Source: Chamaecyparis obtusa | Taxonomy: Eukaryota; Streptophyta; Pinopsida; Cupressales; Cupressaceae | NCBI GenBank assembly: GCA_027943335.1 | Contig: BSBK01000763.1 | Location: 371,501 to 435,500, forward strand | Length of the DNA: 64,000 nt | Direction: 5' to 3' | Part shown: positions 12,370-23,397 of the stretch, one piece after another | How the letters are laid out: the number at the start of each line of letters is the position of its first letter | How positions within the stretch are numbered: the first letter of the stretch is position 1 | The notes under the pieces: model-generated | Told to the model about the DNA's origin: nothing | Databases searched by the model: none | The model's input: the letters and a program-made list of their open reading frames with translations, nothing else | Made by a program: the position numbers and the translations under genes

Positions 12370-15300
12370 TACAGTCCTAGGATGTCGTAAGGAGTCCTTG
12401 GTGTCTTAAGTAGTCCTAAGGGGTTTTCATGTGTATTAATGGGTCATGGGATATATTAATAGGTCTTAGGATACATTAATAGGTCCTAGGGGATCCTAAA
12501 ATACATTAATGGGTGCGAATGAGTCATAAGATACATTGATGGGTCAAAAAGCATAGTAGGATACATTAAGGGGTCTTAGGATGTATTAAGAGGAACTAGT
12601 TGTCCTAAGAGGTCCTAAAGGGTTATAATGGGTCTTTAGGGGTCCTAGGACACACTAATGTGTCCTAGGACCCCTTATGATCATACGACCCTTTAGGACC
12701 CCTTACCATAAATTAATATATAGTAAGGGGTCCTAACGGGTTCTAGGACACACTAATGTGTTCTAAGGCCCCTTAAGACCCCTTAGGACCCATTATCATA
12801 CACTAATATTTGGTAAGGGGTCCTAAGTGGTCCTAAGAGGTCCCCTTAACAACCCTTACGACCCCTAAGATGCATGGTAAGGGGTCCTAAAGGTCCTTGA
12901 GGGTTCCTAGGAGGTGTCATAGGATACATTAATGTGTCCTAGGATCACATAAGAGCCCTTATGTCCCCTTAATAATCCTTAAAAAACATTAGTGTATGGT
13001 AACGGGTATTAAGGGTTCATAAGGGGTCCTATGACACATTAATGTGTCCTAAGACCCCTTAGGACCATTTAGGATTCATTACCATACATCTTAGGGGTCA
13101 TAAGGGTTCTTAAGTGGTCCTAGGATAAATTAGTGTGTCCTCAGACTCATTAAGACCCCTTAGGACCTCTTACCATATACTAATGTATTTTAATGGGACC
13201 TAAAGGGTCGTAAGGGGTCTTAAGGTGTTCTAGGACACATTAGTGTATAAAAATGGGTCCTAAAGGATCTTAAGGTGTCTGAAGGGGTTAGGATCCCTTA
13301 CCATACATTAGTGTATGGTAAGGGGTTCTAAGGGGTCCTAGGACATTAGTATATGGTAAGGGGTCTTAAGGGTCCCTAGGACCCCCTTAAGACTCCTTAC
13401 AACCCCTTAGGACCCCTTACCATATGATAATGTATGGTAATGGGTCCTAAGAGGTCCTAAGGGCTCCTAGGACACATTAATGTTTCTTGATACTCCTTGA
13501 GAACCTTTATCAATTATTTAGGGCCACTTACCATACATTAGTGTATGGTAAGGGGTCCCAAGGAGTCATAAGGGGTTCTAGGACACATTAATGCCTTATA
13601 AACCCTTACGACCCATTAGATCTATGGTAAGTTATCCTAATGGGTCCTAAGGGTTCATAAGGGGTCTTAAGACACATTAATGAGTCCTAAGACCCCTTAT
13701 GATATATTAAAACCACTTAGGACCCCTTACCATACACTAATATATGGTAAGGGGTTTTAGGATAGATTAACATGTCCTAGGACCCCTTATGACCTCTTAG
13801 AACCCCTTAGGACCCCTTACCATAGAATAATGTATGGTAAGGAGTCCTAAGGGATACTAAGGCACATTAATATGTTCTAGGACCCCTTAAGACCCCTTAC
13901 AACTCCTTATGACCCCTTACCATACACTAATATATGGAAAGGGGTCTTAAGGGGTCCTAAAAATTAATGTGTCCGAGGACCCCTTAGTACCCCTTAAGAC
14001 ACCTTACAACCCCTTGGGACCCCTTATTATAAATTAGTGTATGGTAATGGGTTGTAATTGGTCATAAGAGATAATAAGGGATCCTAGGAAACATTAACAT
14101 GTCTTATGACCCCTTATGACCCCTTATGACCCATTATGACCCTTTAGGATAACTTATAAAACATCTTAAGGGTCAAAAGGGTTTTTAAGGGGTCCTAAAG
14201 GGTTATAAGAGGTATTATAAGGTCGTAGGAAACATTAATGTGTCCTATAACCCCTTACCATACATTATTGTATGCTAATGGGTCCAAATGCATTGCAAGA
14301 GGTCATAAGGGGTCCTATAGCACATTAATGTGTCTTAGAACCCCTTAAGACATCTTGCCACCCCTTATGAACCCTTATTATAAATTAGTGTATAGTAAGG
14401 GGTCATAAGTGGTTGTAAGAGATCAAAAGGAGTCCTAGGATACATTAATGTGTCTCAGGACTCCTTGTGACCCCTTATGACCCCTTATGACCCTTGAGGA
14501 CCACTTATCATATAGATTAATAGTTGTAAGGGTTTTTAAGGGGTCATGTGTCCTATGTGTCCTAGGACCCATTACAACCCCTTAGAACACCTTACCATAC
14601 ATTAATGTATGGTGAGGGGTCCTAAAGAGGTTGTAAGGGGTCTTAAGGGGTCATAGGACACATTAATGTTTTATAGGACCCCTTACAACCCCTTACCATA
14701 CACTAGTCTATGGTAAGGTGTCCTAAGGTATCATAAGAGGTCATAAGGGGTCCTTGGAAACATTAATGTGTCCTAGGATCCCTTATGAACTCTTATGACC
14801 ACTTAGGACCTCTTACAATACACTAGTGTATGGTAAGGGGTGTTAAGGGGTATTAGGACACATTAATATTTACTAGAACACTTAAGACCCCTTAGGACCC
14901 CTTACCATACATTAGCGTATGCTAAGGGGTTTTAAGTGGCCATAAGAGATCATAAGGAGTCCTAGGACCCCTTATGATCCCTTATGACCTCTTACGACCC
15001 CTTACCACACACTTATGTATGGTAAGAGGTCGTAAGGGGTCCTAATGGGTCCTAGAACACATTAATGTGTTCTAGGACCCCTTAAGACCACTTACCAAAT
15101 ATTAGTGTATGGTAAAGGGTCTGAAGGGGTCTTAATACTCCTTAAGACCCCTTAAGGCCCCTTAAGAGGTATTAAGACCCCTTAAGACCCCTTACCATAC
15201 ATTAATGTATGGTAAATGGTTCTAAGGGGTCTTAAGGGGTCCTACAACACATTAATATGTTCTAGGATCTTTTAAGAACTCTTAGGATGCCTTACCATAC

Positions 15301-16818
15301 ACTAATGTATGATAAGGGATTGTAAGTGGTTTTAAGAGATCATACGGGGTCCTAGGACACTTTAATGTGTCCTAGGACCCCTTATGATCTCTTATAACCA
15401 CTTATGACCCCTTACCATAGACTAATGTATGGTAAGGGGTCTTAAGGGTTTCTAGGACACATTACTCTATCCTAGGACCCCTTAAGATCCCTTAGGACCC
15501 CTTACCCTACATTAGTATATGGTAAGGGGTATTAAGGGGTTTTAAGAGGTCATAAGAGGTCATAGGACACATTAATATGTCCTAGAACCCCTTAAGACCC
15601 CTTACTATACATTAGTGTATGGTAAGGTGTCCTAAGTGGTCTTAAGAGATCATAAGGGGTACTCAGAGAAATTAATGTGTTTTAGGGCCCATTATGACCC
15701 TTTAGGACCACTTACCATATATATTAGAGTCGTAAGGGTTGTTAAGTGGTCTTAGGTCACATTAATGTGTCGTATAACCCATTATAAGAGGTCTTAATGG
15801 GTCCTCAAACACATTAATGTTTCCTATGACCCATTAAGACCCCTTAAGACCCCTCACTATACACTAATGTCTTATAGGACTCCTTAAGACCCCTTAGGAC
15901 CTATTACCATACATTAGGGTATGGTAAGAGGTCCTAAGGGGTCTTAAGGAGCTCTAGAACATATTAATTTTTTCTAGGACCCCTTAATATCCATTGTGAT
16001 CCCTAAGATGTATGGTAAGGTGTCCTAAATGGTACTAAGGGTTCATAAGGGTTCTTAGAACATATTAATGTGTCCTAGGACCCCTTATGAACCCTTAGGA
16101 CCCCTTACTATACAATAATGTTTTTAAGGGTGATTAAGGGGTCATAAGGGGTCTTAAGCCATCCTACGATGCATTAATGTGTCTTAGGACCCCTTACCCT
16201 ACATATTAGGGGTTGTAAGAGTTTTTAAGGGGTCCTATGACACATTAATGTGTTTTAGGACCATTCAAGACCCTTTAGGACCCCTTAACATATATATTAG
16301 GGTTTGTAAGGGTTATTAAGGGGTTGTATGACACATTAATGTGTCCTAGGATCCATTAAGATGCCTTAGGACCACTTAAGACCCGTTACCAAACATTAGT
16401 GTATGGTAAGGGGTACTAAGGGGTCTAATAGGGTCCTAAGACACATTAATGTGTCCTAGGATCTATTAAGACCCCTTAGTATATATTAGTGTATTATAAG
16501 GGGTCCTAAGAGATCATAAGGGGTACTAGGATACATTAATGTGTTTTATAATCTCTTATGACCCCTTATAACCCTTTAGGACCCCTTTGGACACCTAGGG
16601 CCCCTTAAGAAATAATAGGACCCCTTAGTATATCATTGGATGCATTTTGACCCATCAATGTGTCTTAGGACTCACTCACACCCATAAATATATTTTAGGA
16701 TCTCCTAGGATCTATTAAGGTATCCTAAGACCCATTAATATATTACATGACCCATTGATACATATGATGACCCATTAGGACATCTTAAGGAACCAAGGAC
16801 CCCTTAAGAAATCCTAGG
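12370..16818. repeat. Alternating palindrome array of FB-1
   Basis: About 4.4 kb made of two interleaved palindromes. Type A is centred on ACACATTAATGTGT with CCTAGG on both sides, for example 12,644-12,669. Type B is centred on CCATACATTAGTGTATGG with CCCTTA/TAAGGG flanks, for example 13,295-13,324. Between centres are runs of AAGGGGTCCT or its complement AGGACCCCTT. By eye there are about 35 A centres between 12.64 and 16.55 kb, roughly one per 110 bases, with a B centre in between. Equivalently, it is a monomer of about 55 bases repeated in alternating orientation. The outer 270 bases on each side (12,370-12,640 and about 16,580-16,818) are also inverted copies of each other. No coding frame is present. 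Confidence 0.9.
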
Positions 16819-17138
16819 TGTTAAGGTTTTAGGATCATTGCAAATGTAATATCACTACCTAGATTGTATATGGTATTTATTTTCCAAATGCAATAATCTC
16901 TCTTTCATTTATATTAGGAATGAGGCTTAGGAGAGACATGTCCCTTCATGGGACATGTCTATTCATTATTATTTTATAATATTTCATTAATAAATCATAT
17001 ATTAGAATAATATAAGTTTATATAATATATATTAATAATAATATATATAATATACAGATACAATATATTATTATTAATCATATCTAAGTATTATATGTAT
17101 TCTAAATGATCATACGACTGAAGCTACAAACATTAACA
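16819..17138 (-). repeat. Copia-2 LTR (3')
   Basis: Matches 20,897-21,217. It contains the hairpin GACATGTCCC-TTCA-TGGGACATGTC near 16,935 and an AT-only palindromic stretch around 17,015-17,075. Confidence 0.9.
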
Positions 17139-17160
17139 CTCCCTCTTAGCTAGGGGGATG
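17139..17160 (-). other. Copia-2 polypurine tract
   Basis: On the - strand CTAAGAGGGAG directly precedes the LTR start TGTTAATG. A second copy of CACTCCCTCTTAGCTAG occurs at about 17,230. Confidence 0.75.
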
Positions 17161-17529
17161 ATCAAACAAAATGTGTAGTGGTCTCCCTTGTCAATACTTA
17201 TGACCCTCACCATAGCTACAAAACATCAACACTCCCTCTTAGCTAGAGAAGATAAAATCCATCAAGGTGCAAGTCACAATAAATCCATTAATTTTGAAAG
17301 AGAGGAGATATCACTTCGCTGTGATATTAGGAGATATGGTATATGCAGGAATATCAAGTCACATGATATTCAACATAGCTCATAAATATCCATGGTATGT
17401 GCAATGAGATGTTTTCCATATGGATACAAGTTTACGTAGAGACATGTCACTACATGACATGTCTCATACGGTCCAATCAATATGTAATAATAAGTTCAGA
17501 AGGATCCTAATATGATCCATATGGATACT

Positions 17530-17830
17530 AAGAAATCACATAAATCATGATATGAAGTATCACCTAGCTCATGATAGAGAGTATCACATATCACATAACT
17601 CGTGATATGAAGTATCACCTAACATGTGATACCAAGTTTCACATATCACCTAACACGTGATACCAAGTTTTACATATCACCTAACACGTGATATGAGGAA
17701 TCACCTAACACATGATACCAAGTTTTACATATCACCTTAGATCGTAATATGAGGTATCACCTTGGATCGTGATACCTGGTTTTCATATCACCTCAGATCG
17801 TGATACAAGGATATAGTAATTTGAGAACAT
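17530..17830. repeat. Tandem repeat with GTATCAC/GTGATAC inverted core
   Basis: About ten imperfect copies of a unit of roughly 30 bases, such as ATATCACCTAACACGTGAT followed by ACCAAGTTT. Each holds a short inverted pair, TATCAC with GTGATA. It lies in the 3' non-coding part of Copia-2. Confidence 0.85.
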
Positions 17831-20447
17831 TGCATTCCCCTTACCTATAACCCTATTATGGTATGTGCACTGACATCTCAAAATGTCTACCATAACGAAT
17901 ATCCATTATAAGATCATCACCTTGTAACATCAAATACAAGTGTTCATTATCTAAAAAGTCATCACCTTTTAGAAATGTACACAGGATGGGTGGGCCCATA
18001 AGTCATGGAGTCATAGACATGACATCCACCTTGACTCATCTCAGAGGGTGAAAACAAGTGCTTTCACCGTAGACTTCTCTCTCTCAAATAGAAGAATGCA
18101 ATAACATATAGAATAATAAATCATAGATGTAAAAACTCCTTTTCATCTAATCCTTCATTCTCCAACATACCAAGTTTATCTCAAAAGTATACAACCTTCT
18201 CTCTAGCTAGAGACTTGGTGAGAATATCATCCATATGTTTCATAGTGATAATGTACCTTGAATAACATACTAATGCACTATATCTCTTATATGGTTTTCA
18301 TCACCCTTGGTGAACCCCAAATTATGTAGGAGTTAGCATAAAGACATTTCAGCTAGCACACATGAGACTTAATTTCATGATCATAGTCCTCTGACTATAA
18401 AAACCATCTCCATTGTTGACTCCCTTTGAACCAATACGACCAAATTCCTTAGAGATCATAATGAATCAGATCCTCTAGTTGCTCCCTTTAAATTTTAAGA
18501 TCTTACAACAACCTTCGTTCAAGGTTTCTTTAGATGAACTATCAAACTCCCTCTAAATCTAATATCAACCTTCTTAATTCACTCTAGTAGGTCGAGACTT
18601 TGTTCTTTAGTCTGCAACAAGCTCTTTTATTAAATGCCCTTTGATCCAACAACTTATCTATCTATCATGAACTCTAGATATCTGCATTAAGGTCTTCTTT
18701 CCCACATACATGGAACTACATTATTTGACAATCCTTTGTTGTTTACAATTTCTTGATCACTAAGGAATCCATCTCTATCCACCCTTCTAAATCAAAATGA
18801 TTAAGATCCTTGAAAATTAATTTATGTTGTTGCCAAAAATATCTTCCATCTCTACATCCAAATCTAAACGTGAGGAGAAGACAACTTACTAGATGTGAAT
18901 ATTCAATATCTTCATGTCTCATCTAACAATAAAGATCATTTGGATTTATCATCCCATTGGCGGTATCTCCCTTATCTCCCTTTCCAACCTAAGATTTGAT
19001 CATGTTTATATCATCAAAAGATGAATTGAATGTCTTGAGAAGGTAATCTATTCCCCATTTAATTATATCTTTATCATGTTTGAGATCTTCTCAAGATTCG
19101 TACTTTCCACTTTACTCAATAACACTCCAACAAAGAAGCAACTCCTATTATTACAACTATCTTTGTTGATTCTCTAAATCCACAATAGTTGCATACACCT
19201 GAGAATTGTGCCACCTTTTGATATTATCTTTGTAGCAATATCTGAGATACTCAAGACTTGTGTTTTCACTTCAGTGCATATTGTCTCTCTAGTATAGAGT
19301 TCTGCAATAAATTAGTAGAGATGTCATTTTGCATAGACACACTATTCATTCAATTGTTTCAAAGGATTTTATATAGGTCGAGCCTTATAAAAATAATGTA
19401 AACCACCTCCTTTTTATGTCTTATAACCAATAATGAATCCTTAATCGACAAATTCATTTTTGACCATACATTATCGATTATAAAAAATCTCTTTAAACTC
19501 TCTAATGCAACAGACACAGTGATATCCTTGTTGCCACTTTCTAGAATATACAAGACTAGTAGACGCATCTTCTGCACTATATATCTGCATTCATACAATC
19601 AACCTCCTATTTTCTTAGCAAACATTATATAATGACATTCCACTTGTATAAGCATTAATTTAGATATACAATCTACCTCTGTGTAGGAGCAGAGATAAGC
19701 GATTTTAATCTTCTACTCACATGGCCTTAGACTGGTATGTATGGATGGAAATAGAGTGTTCAGGTGCTTGCATTCAGAGGCATAAGTAGTTACTGCTATC
19801 ATGAGTTCTTCAGACTTCATACGATTTTCTTTCCTCTTTTAAGCTTATACTGACTTGACTTGACTTGAATTGGTATCCAGTCACAAAATCATATTCCACC
19901 AGGCACCTAAAAATCACGTGATCTTCCTCAGGAGCTATCATTGGACCTATTACTCCCGAGATCTTCTTGAATCCTCTCTCAATGCATTTGACCAAGTTTG
20001 TGCCTCTCAGGTTTGCATCTGAGTAGGATTTTCATTTGTTTAATGCATGGACGAAGAAAGTTCTTCCATTTGATCTGAATCTCTTATTTAATCTGTAACT
20101 GTTGTTCCAATCTGAGCGTATATATTCTATTGATCTAGGAAAGAAATGTTGTAGGAGTATGATACTAAATCTAGGAAAGAAATGTTGCATGCTTGATCAA
20201 TGATCCAATGAATGGTTTACACGTATCTCCTTGGTAGTATCCCTGTAGGAAACTGCAAATATAATGAAGGAGGACGCTTGTCTCTTTCTTAGCAGACGGT
20301 GAAAAGATATTGTAATACTATTCCCGATAATATATTTGATAATATTTATATAATCTGCAGACTATAAAGATGTAATATATACAGGCTCCTTTAACTTGCA
20401 AATAATATTAATCCTTCAAAACATAAGACCATTTCCATACATAATGG
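17831..20447 (-). pseudogene. Copia-2 internal region, decayed pol
   Basis: Most of this stretch no longer shows a readable frame. One clear relic lies at about 18,189-18,231 on the - strand, where MDDILTKSLAREKVVYF matches the conserved copia RNase H terminus (D-I-x-T-K-x-L). Its place near the 3' LTR is as expected. The short - strand ORFs at 19,359-19,598 and 19,810-19,995 have no recognised domain. Confidence 0.55.
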
Positions 20448-20813
20448 GTGTTTGCATGTCTGCCTAATTTGCCTTGTGCAAAATCCCTGATGACTTTGCC
20501 TGGGGGCCGAAGAGCACATCACACCAAGATGGGGTCAATGTGGAGGAGACTGCGCACAAGGGTTAACACCCTCACCATCATGCACACACAACACAATAGG
20601 TGTGCACAGAAGCCAGGGTGCCGCAGATGTGCACTGTTAGTCGTGGTTTGTCTTAGGACCAATTTTAGTACTCTGCTACCACAAGATACCACAGGTGAAG
20701 CAAGACACTGCATGAGGTTGAGGAATGATCTTGGATTTTTCAAAATTGTGTTGCACAACCACTCTTTCAAGCCGCAAGCACAGTGTGAGGATGACTGCAC
20801 ACACACCACATAG
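20448..20813. other. Copia-2 leader segment, open on both strands, unassigned
   Basis: A stretch richer in GC than its surroundings is open on both strands (121 aa on +, 96 aa on -). It lies between the PBS and the decayed coding region, where a leader or the start of gag is expected. Cysteine and histidine are common, but no zinc-knuckle spacing is present. I do not recognise either translation and would not call a gene. Confidence 0.3.
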
Positions 20814-20883
20814 TCGTAATTAGTAAAATTTGAAATCTTCCAATGGCATTCTTACAAACCATTTATCTTTACATTTGCAACTT

Positions 20884-20896
20884 GGCTCTGATATCA
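20884..20896 (-). other. Copia-2 primer binding site
   Basis: TGATATCAGAGCC directly follows the LTR end on the - strand. The usual initiator-Met primer site is TGGTATCAGAGCC; one G is now A. Confidence 0.85.
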
Positions 20897-21217
20897 TGTT
20901 AAGGTTTCAAGATTATTGCAAATGTAATATCACTGTCTAGATTGTATATGGTATTTATTTTCCAAATGCAACAATCTCTCTTTCATTTATATTGGGAATG
21001 AGGCTTAGGAGAGACATGTCCTTTCATGAGACATGTCTATTCATTATTGTTTTATAATGTTTCATTGATCAATCATATATTAGAATAATATAAGTTTATA
21101 TAATATATATTAATAATAATATATATAATATACAAATACAATATATTATTATTAATCAATATCTAAGTATTATATGTATTCTAAATGATCATACGACTGA
21201 AGCTACAAACATTAACA
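20897..21217 (-). repeat. Copia-2 LTR (5')
   Basis: Partner of 16,819-17,138 with TG...CA ends. The hairpin arms of the ACATGTC motif are slightly decayed here. Confidence 0.9.
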
Positions 21218-21299
21218 CTAGGACCATCTCCATCTCATCTCTCTCCCCTTAATTATTTCCTGTATGTCAATATCTCCCCTCCCTCATATCATCATCCCA

Positions 21300-21344
<45 letters not shown>

Positions 21345-21395
21345 TCCCTCCTAACCATTCTCTTTCTCTCTCTACCTCATATGTCTCTCTCTCTC

Positions 21396-21449
<54 letters not shown>

Positions 21450-22843
21450 CTCATATCTCCCCGATTCCTCTTCTCCCTTTCTCCTTTCTCCCTCTTTCAT
21501 ATCACCATCCCACCTCTTCCCCCACAATCCCATCCCTTATCTCTTCTAACTAATTAATTTATTATGGTAGGTGAAGTTAGAGATGAAGAAAATAAGAGAG
21601 ATTTGGAGATAATGAGATATAGATAGACATGAAGATATATCTATAGGGAGATAGATATAGAGGGGGAAAGAGTGATATGGAAAGGAGGTGATAGAGATAA
21701 GTAAAAAATAGGCATGGGTAGAGGGAGTTAGAGGGAGAGACATAAATAGAGAGGAGATAAATTAGTAGAGAGAGAGAGAGACATAGACAAAGATAGAGAG
21801 ATAAAGAGAGAGACATAGACAAAGATAGAGAGATAAAGAGAGAGAAAGAGAGATGTAGAAGAAGGGAAAATGATAGAGATAGATTTAAAGGGATACAAAA
21901 TGAAAGGGAAAGAGACAAAGATAGAAACAAGTAAATCGTGAGAGGGGAAGAGAGGTATAGAGAGATATTTTCTCTTAGGTCATCTTGGGAAATTGCGTAC
22001 AAAGGATGAAAGACAACAAATAAACCCTACATGACAATTTATGAAAAAACTTAATCTCATTAGTACATAAAATATATATTTTTCATTATTTACTACTTTT
22101 TAACTATGTCAATTATCGTGGCGGGTACCCTATAAAATGTAAGGGTGGTGGTTACCCTTAAGGACCTCACTTAGTATTCCTAGTTTTTTCCTTCTGTTTG
22201 CTTTTGTTGGTCTTTTCGTTTTAGCTGGTTTTCTAGTTTGTTTGGTTTTAGGGTGTATGCTGGCTCTTCGGAAGAAGTTTTGTGTTGGGTTCTTCTTTGA
22301 AAATATTTCTATTTTGATGTTGTAAAGGGTTTTAGGTCCCTTCAGAACCAATTTTTTCCTTTAATCGAAACTATGTCAGTTATCTTGGGATAAAATTGAA
22401 CTAAAAAATACTGATTTTGTATGCAAAAATTATGATTATTACAAGTTTCAAAATTAAGTATTCAATTCAAATGATTATAATTAAATTTTGGTCTATAATA
22501 TAATAAAATTACCTTATCCATATTGTAGGCCTTGTAATGACATTTCCAACACCTAAAAAAAATAATTTTTTTGATAAGGTATGCTCATTTTACTAAAATA
22601 TGTTTTTTAATTTTTTCAAAACGAGTATCCGATTTGGATAGGATATCCGATTTGGAACATGTATCCAATTTGGATCAGATATCAAATATTAATGAGTATT
22701 TGATTTGGTTTGGTATTACCAATCCAAATTCAAATTTTGTCCGACCCATACAAAAAGTCAAAGCGAATTTTGGCATGTTTGGTAAGATAGAAAATGCAAT
22801 TTTTTCCCATTGCCACTTTTTGGCATAGCATGATCCAGCACAT
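21218..22843. repeat. FB-1 right inverted arm
   Basis: Reverse-complement partner of the left arm, carrying (CT)n at 21,303-21,342 and 21,399-21,447 and an AG-rich tract at about 21,762-21,870. The ORFs here are microsatellite translations or arm sequence and are not genes. A fragment at 22,118-22,368 is absent from the left arm. The arm is cut at 22,844 by the LARD-1 LTR, which made CACAT its likely target duplication. Confidence 0.75.
22118..22368 (+). mobile_element. Short LINE-like insertion in FB-1 right arm
   Basis: 251 bases absent from the left arm are flanked by AACTATGTCAATTATC (22,102-22,117) and AACTATGTCAGTTATC (22,369-22,384), a 16-base duplication with one mismatch. Long duplications are typical of LINE or SINE insertion. 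The 3' end reads TTTTAGGTCCCTTCAG, then TTTTTTCCTTTAAT, similar in style to plant L1 3' ends. No poly(A) is seen. Confidence 0.6.
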
Positions 22844-22884
22844 TGTTGGGATTATGTAAATGTGTATACTGAGAGGGGAGGGGT

Positions 22885-23299
22885 TGTTATGTATGTGGAG
22901 CCTAATCAGACTTTTCCATGGGGTCAAGGGGTAGAGCCCCTTGCGGGGTCCTGGGGCAGTGCCCCAGGCGGGGTCAAAGGGCAGAGCCCCTGATGGGGTC
23001 AAGGGGTAGTGCCGGCAATCTATTTTCTATTAGTCGGAGTATTTTTGCCCTAATTTTGTTACGTAAAAAATACTTGTAAAAAGGTCTTAGGGTTTGAGAT
23101 TGAATGTATGAGGGATTATTGTAGCTTCCTGTGGCAGTATTGAGTTGCAGGTTTCAAATTGTAATCGCTGGATAATAATAAAGATATTGGACTCGCTGTT
23201 GATGGACGTAGCCCAGGGATTGGGTGAACCACGTTAAATTTTGTTATTGTGTTCTCTCTTGTTTGTTAATATTTTTATTTTCTGCTTATTATCCTAACA
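22885..23299 (+). repeat. Copia-3 5' LTR
   Basis: 415 bases, against 463 in the 3' copy; a 48-base stretch after GGGGTAGTGCC is missing here. It is followed at 23,302 by TGGTATCAAAGTG, a variant of the initiator-Met primer site. Confidence 0.92.
22915..23015. repeat. GC-rich short hairpin repeats in Copia-3 LTR
   Basis: Repeated pieces of the form GGGGTCAAGGGGYAGAGCCCC, each able to fold on itself (GGGGC with GCCCC). Three or four units of about 30 bases stand out in an AT-rich region; the same block is at about 27,498-27,605 in the other LTR. Confidence 0.85.
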
Positions 23300-23301
23300 A
23301 G

Positions 23302-23314
23302 TGGTATCAAAGTG
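23302..23314 (+). other. Copia-3 primer binding site
   Basis: TGGTATCAAAGTG, two bases after the LTR, resembles TGGTATCAGAGCC. Confidence 0.8.
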
Positions 23315-23397
23315 AGGTTATTTCATTCGTTCTTTCATCTATTCTTTGAAGCAGGTCTCATGAGTTAGTGGGAGAGTCTCTCGGTTAAGTGGGAGAA

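Larger units (their letters stand above)
16819..21217 (-). mobile_element. Copia-2: degraded copia element with 320 bp LTRs, TSD CTAGG
   Basis: Direct LTRs (TGTTAAGG...CATTAACA) flank 4.4 kb, with CTAGG target duplications at 16,814-16,818 and 21,218-21,222. The PBS lies beside the right LTR and the PPT beside the left, so the element runs on the - strand. It inserted into the palindrome array of FB-1 close to its right inner edge. The two LTRs differ at about 14 places, mostly transitions, by eye. The coding part is almost unreadable; a short RNase H terminus gives the copia assignment. Confidence 0.9.
10640..22843. mobile_element. FB-1: foldback element with long inverted arms and palindrome array
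   Basis: The + strand of the left arm matches the reverse complement of the right arm over long stretches. Landmarks: CAAATCAGATACCC (left, about 11,550) with GGATATCCGATTTGG (right, about 22,640); the CCCAAGATGACCTAAGAGA motif at 11,971 with TCTCTTAGGTCATCTTGGG at 21,970; and GGGGAGAGAGATGAGATGG at 12,351 with its complement at about 21,224. At the outer end, GGATCATGGTATGCC near 10,647 matches GGCATAGCATGATCC near 22,822, though about 0.7 kb of the left arm between has no partner. The middle is a palindrome array split by Copia-2. No transposase is seen. The right terminus is hidden by LARD-1, which inserted at 22,844. A Mutator-like or foldback class is inferred, not shown. Confidence 0.75.

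Noticed and set aside
12370..16818. Telomere-like or CRISPR-like array
   Set aside because: The units alternate in orientation, lack unique spacers and do not match TTTAGGG; it is not a CRISPR array or a telomere tract.
20448..20813. Cysteine-rich protein gene
   Set aside because: Open on both strands, no zinc-finger spacing, and located in the leader of a decayed retrotransposon.
21185..22002. ORFs of 97-141 aa rich in Ser and Leu
   Set aside because: They translate (CT)n and (GA)n tracts of the FB-1 arm.
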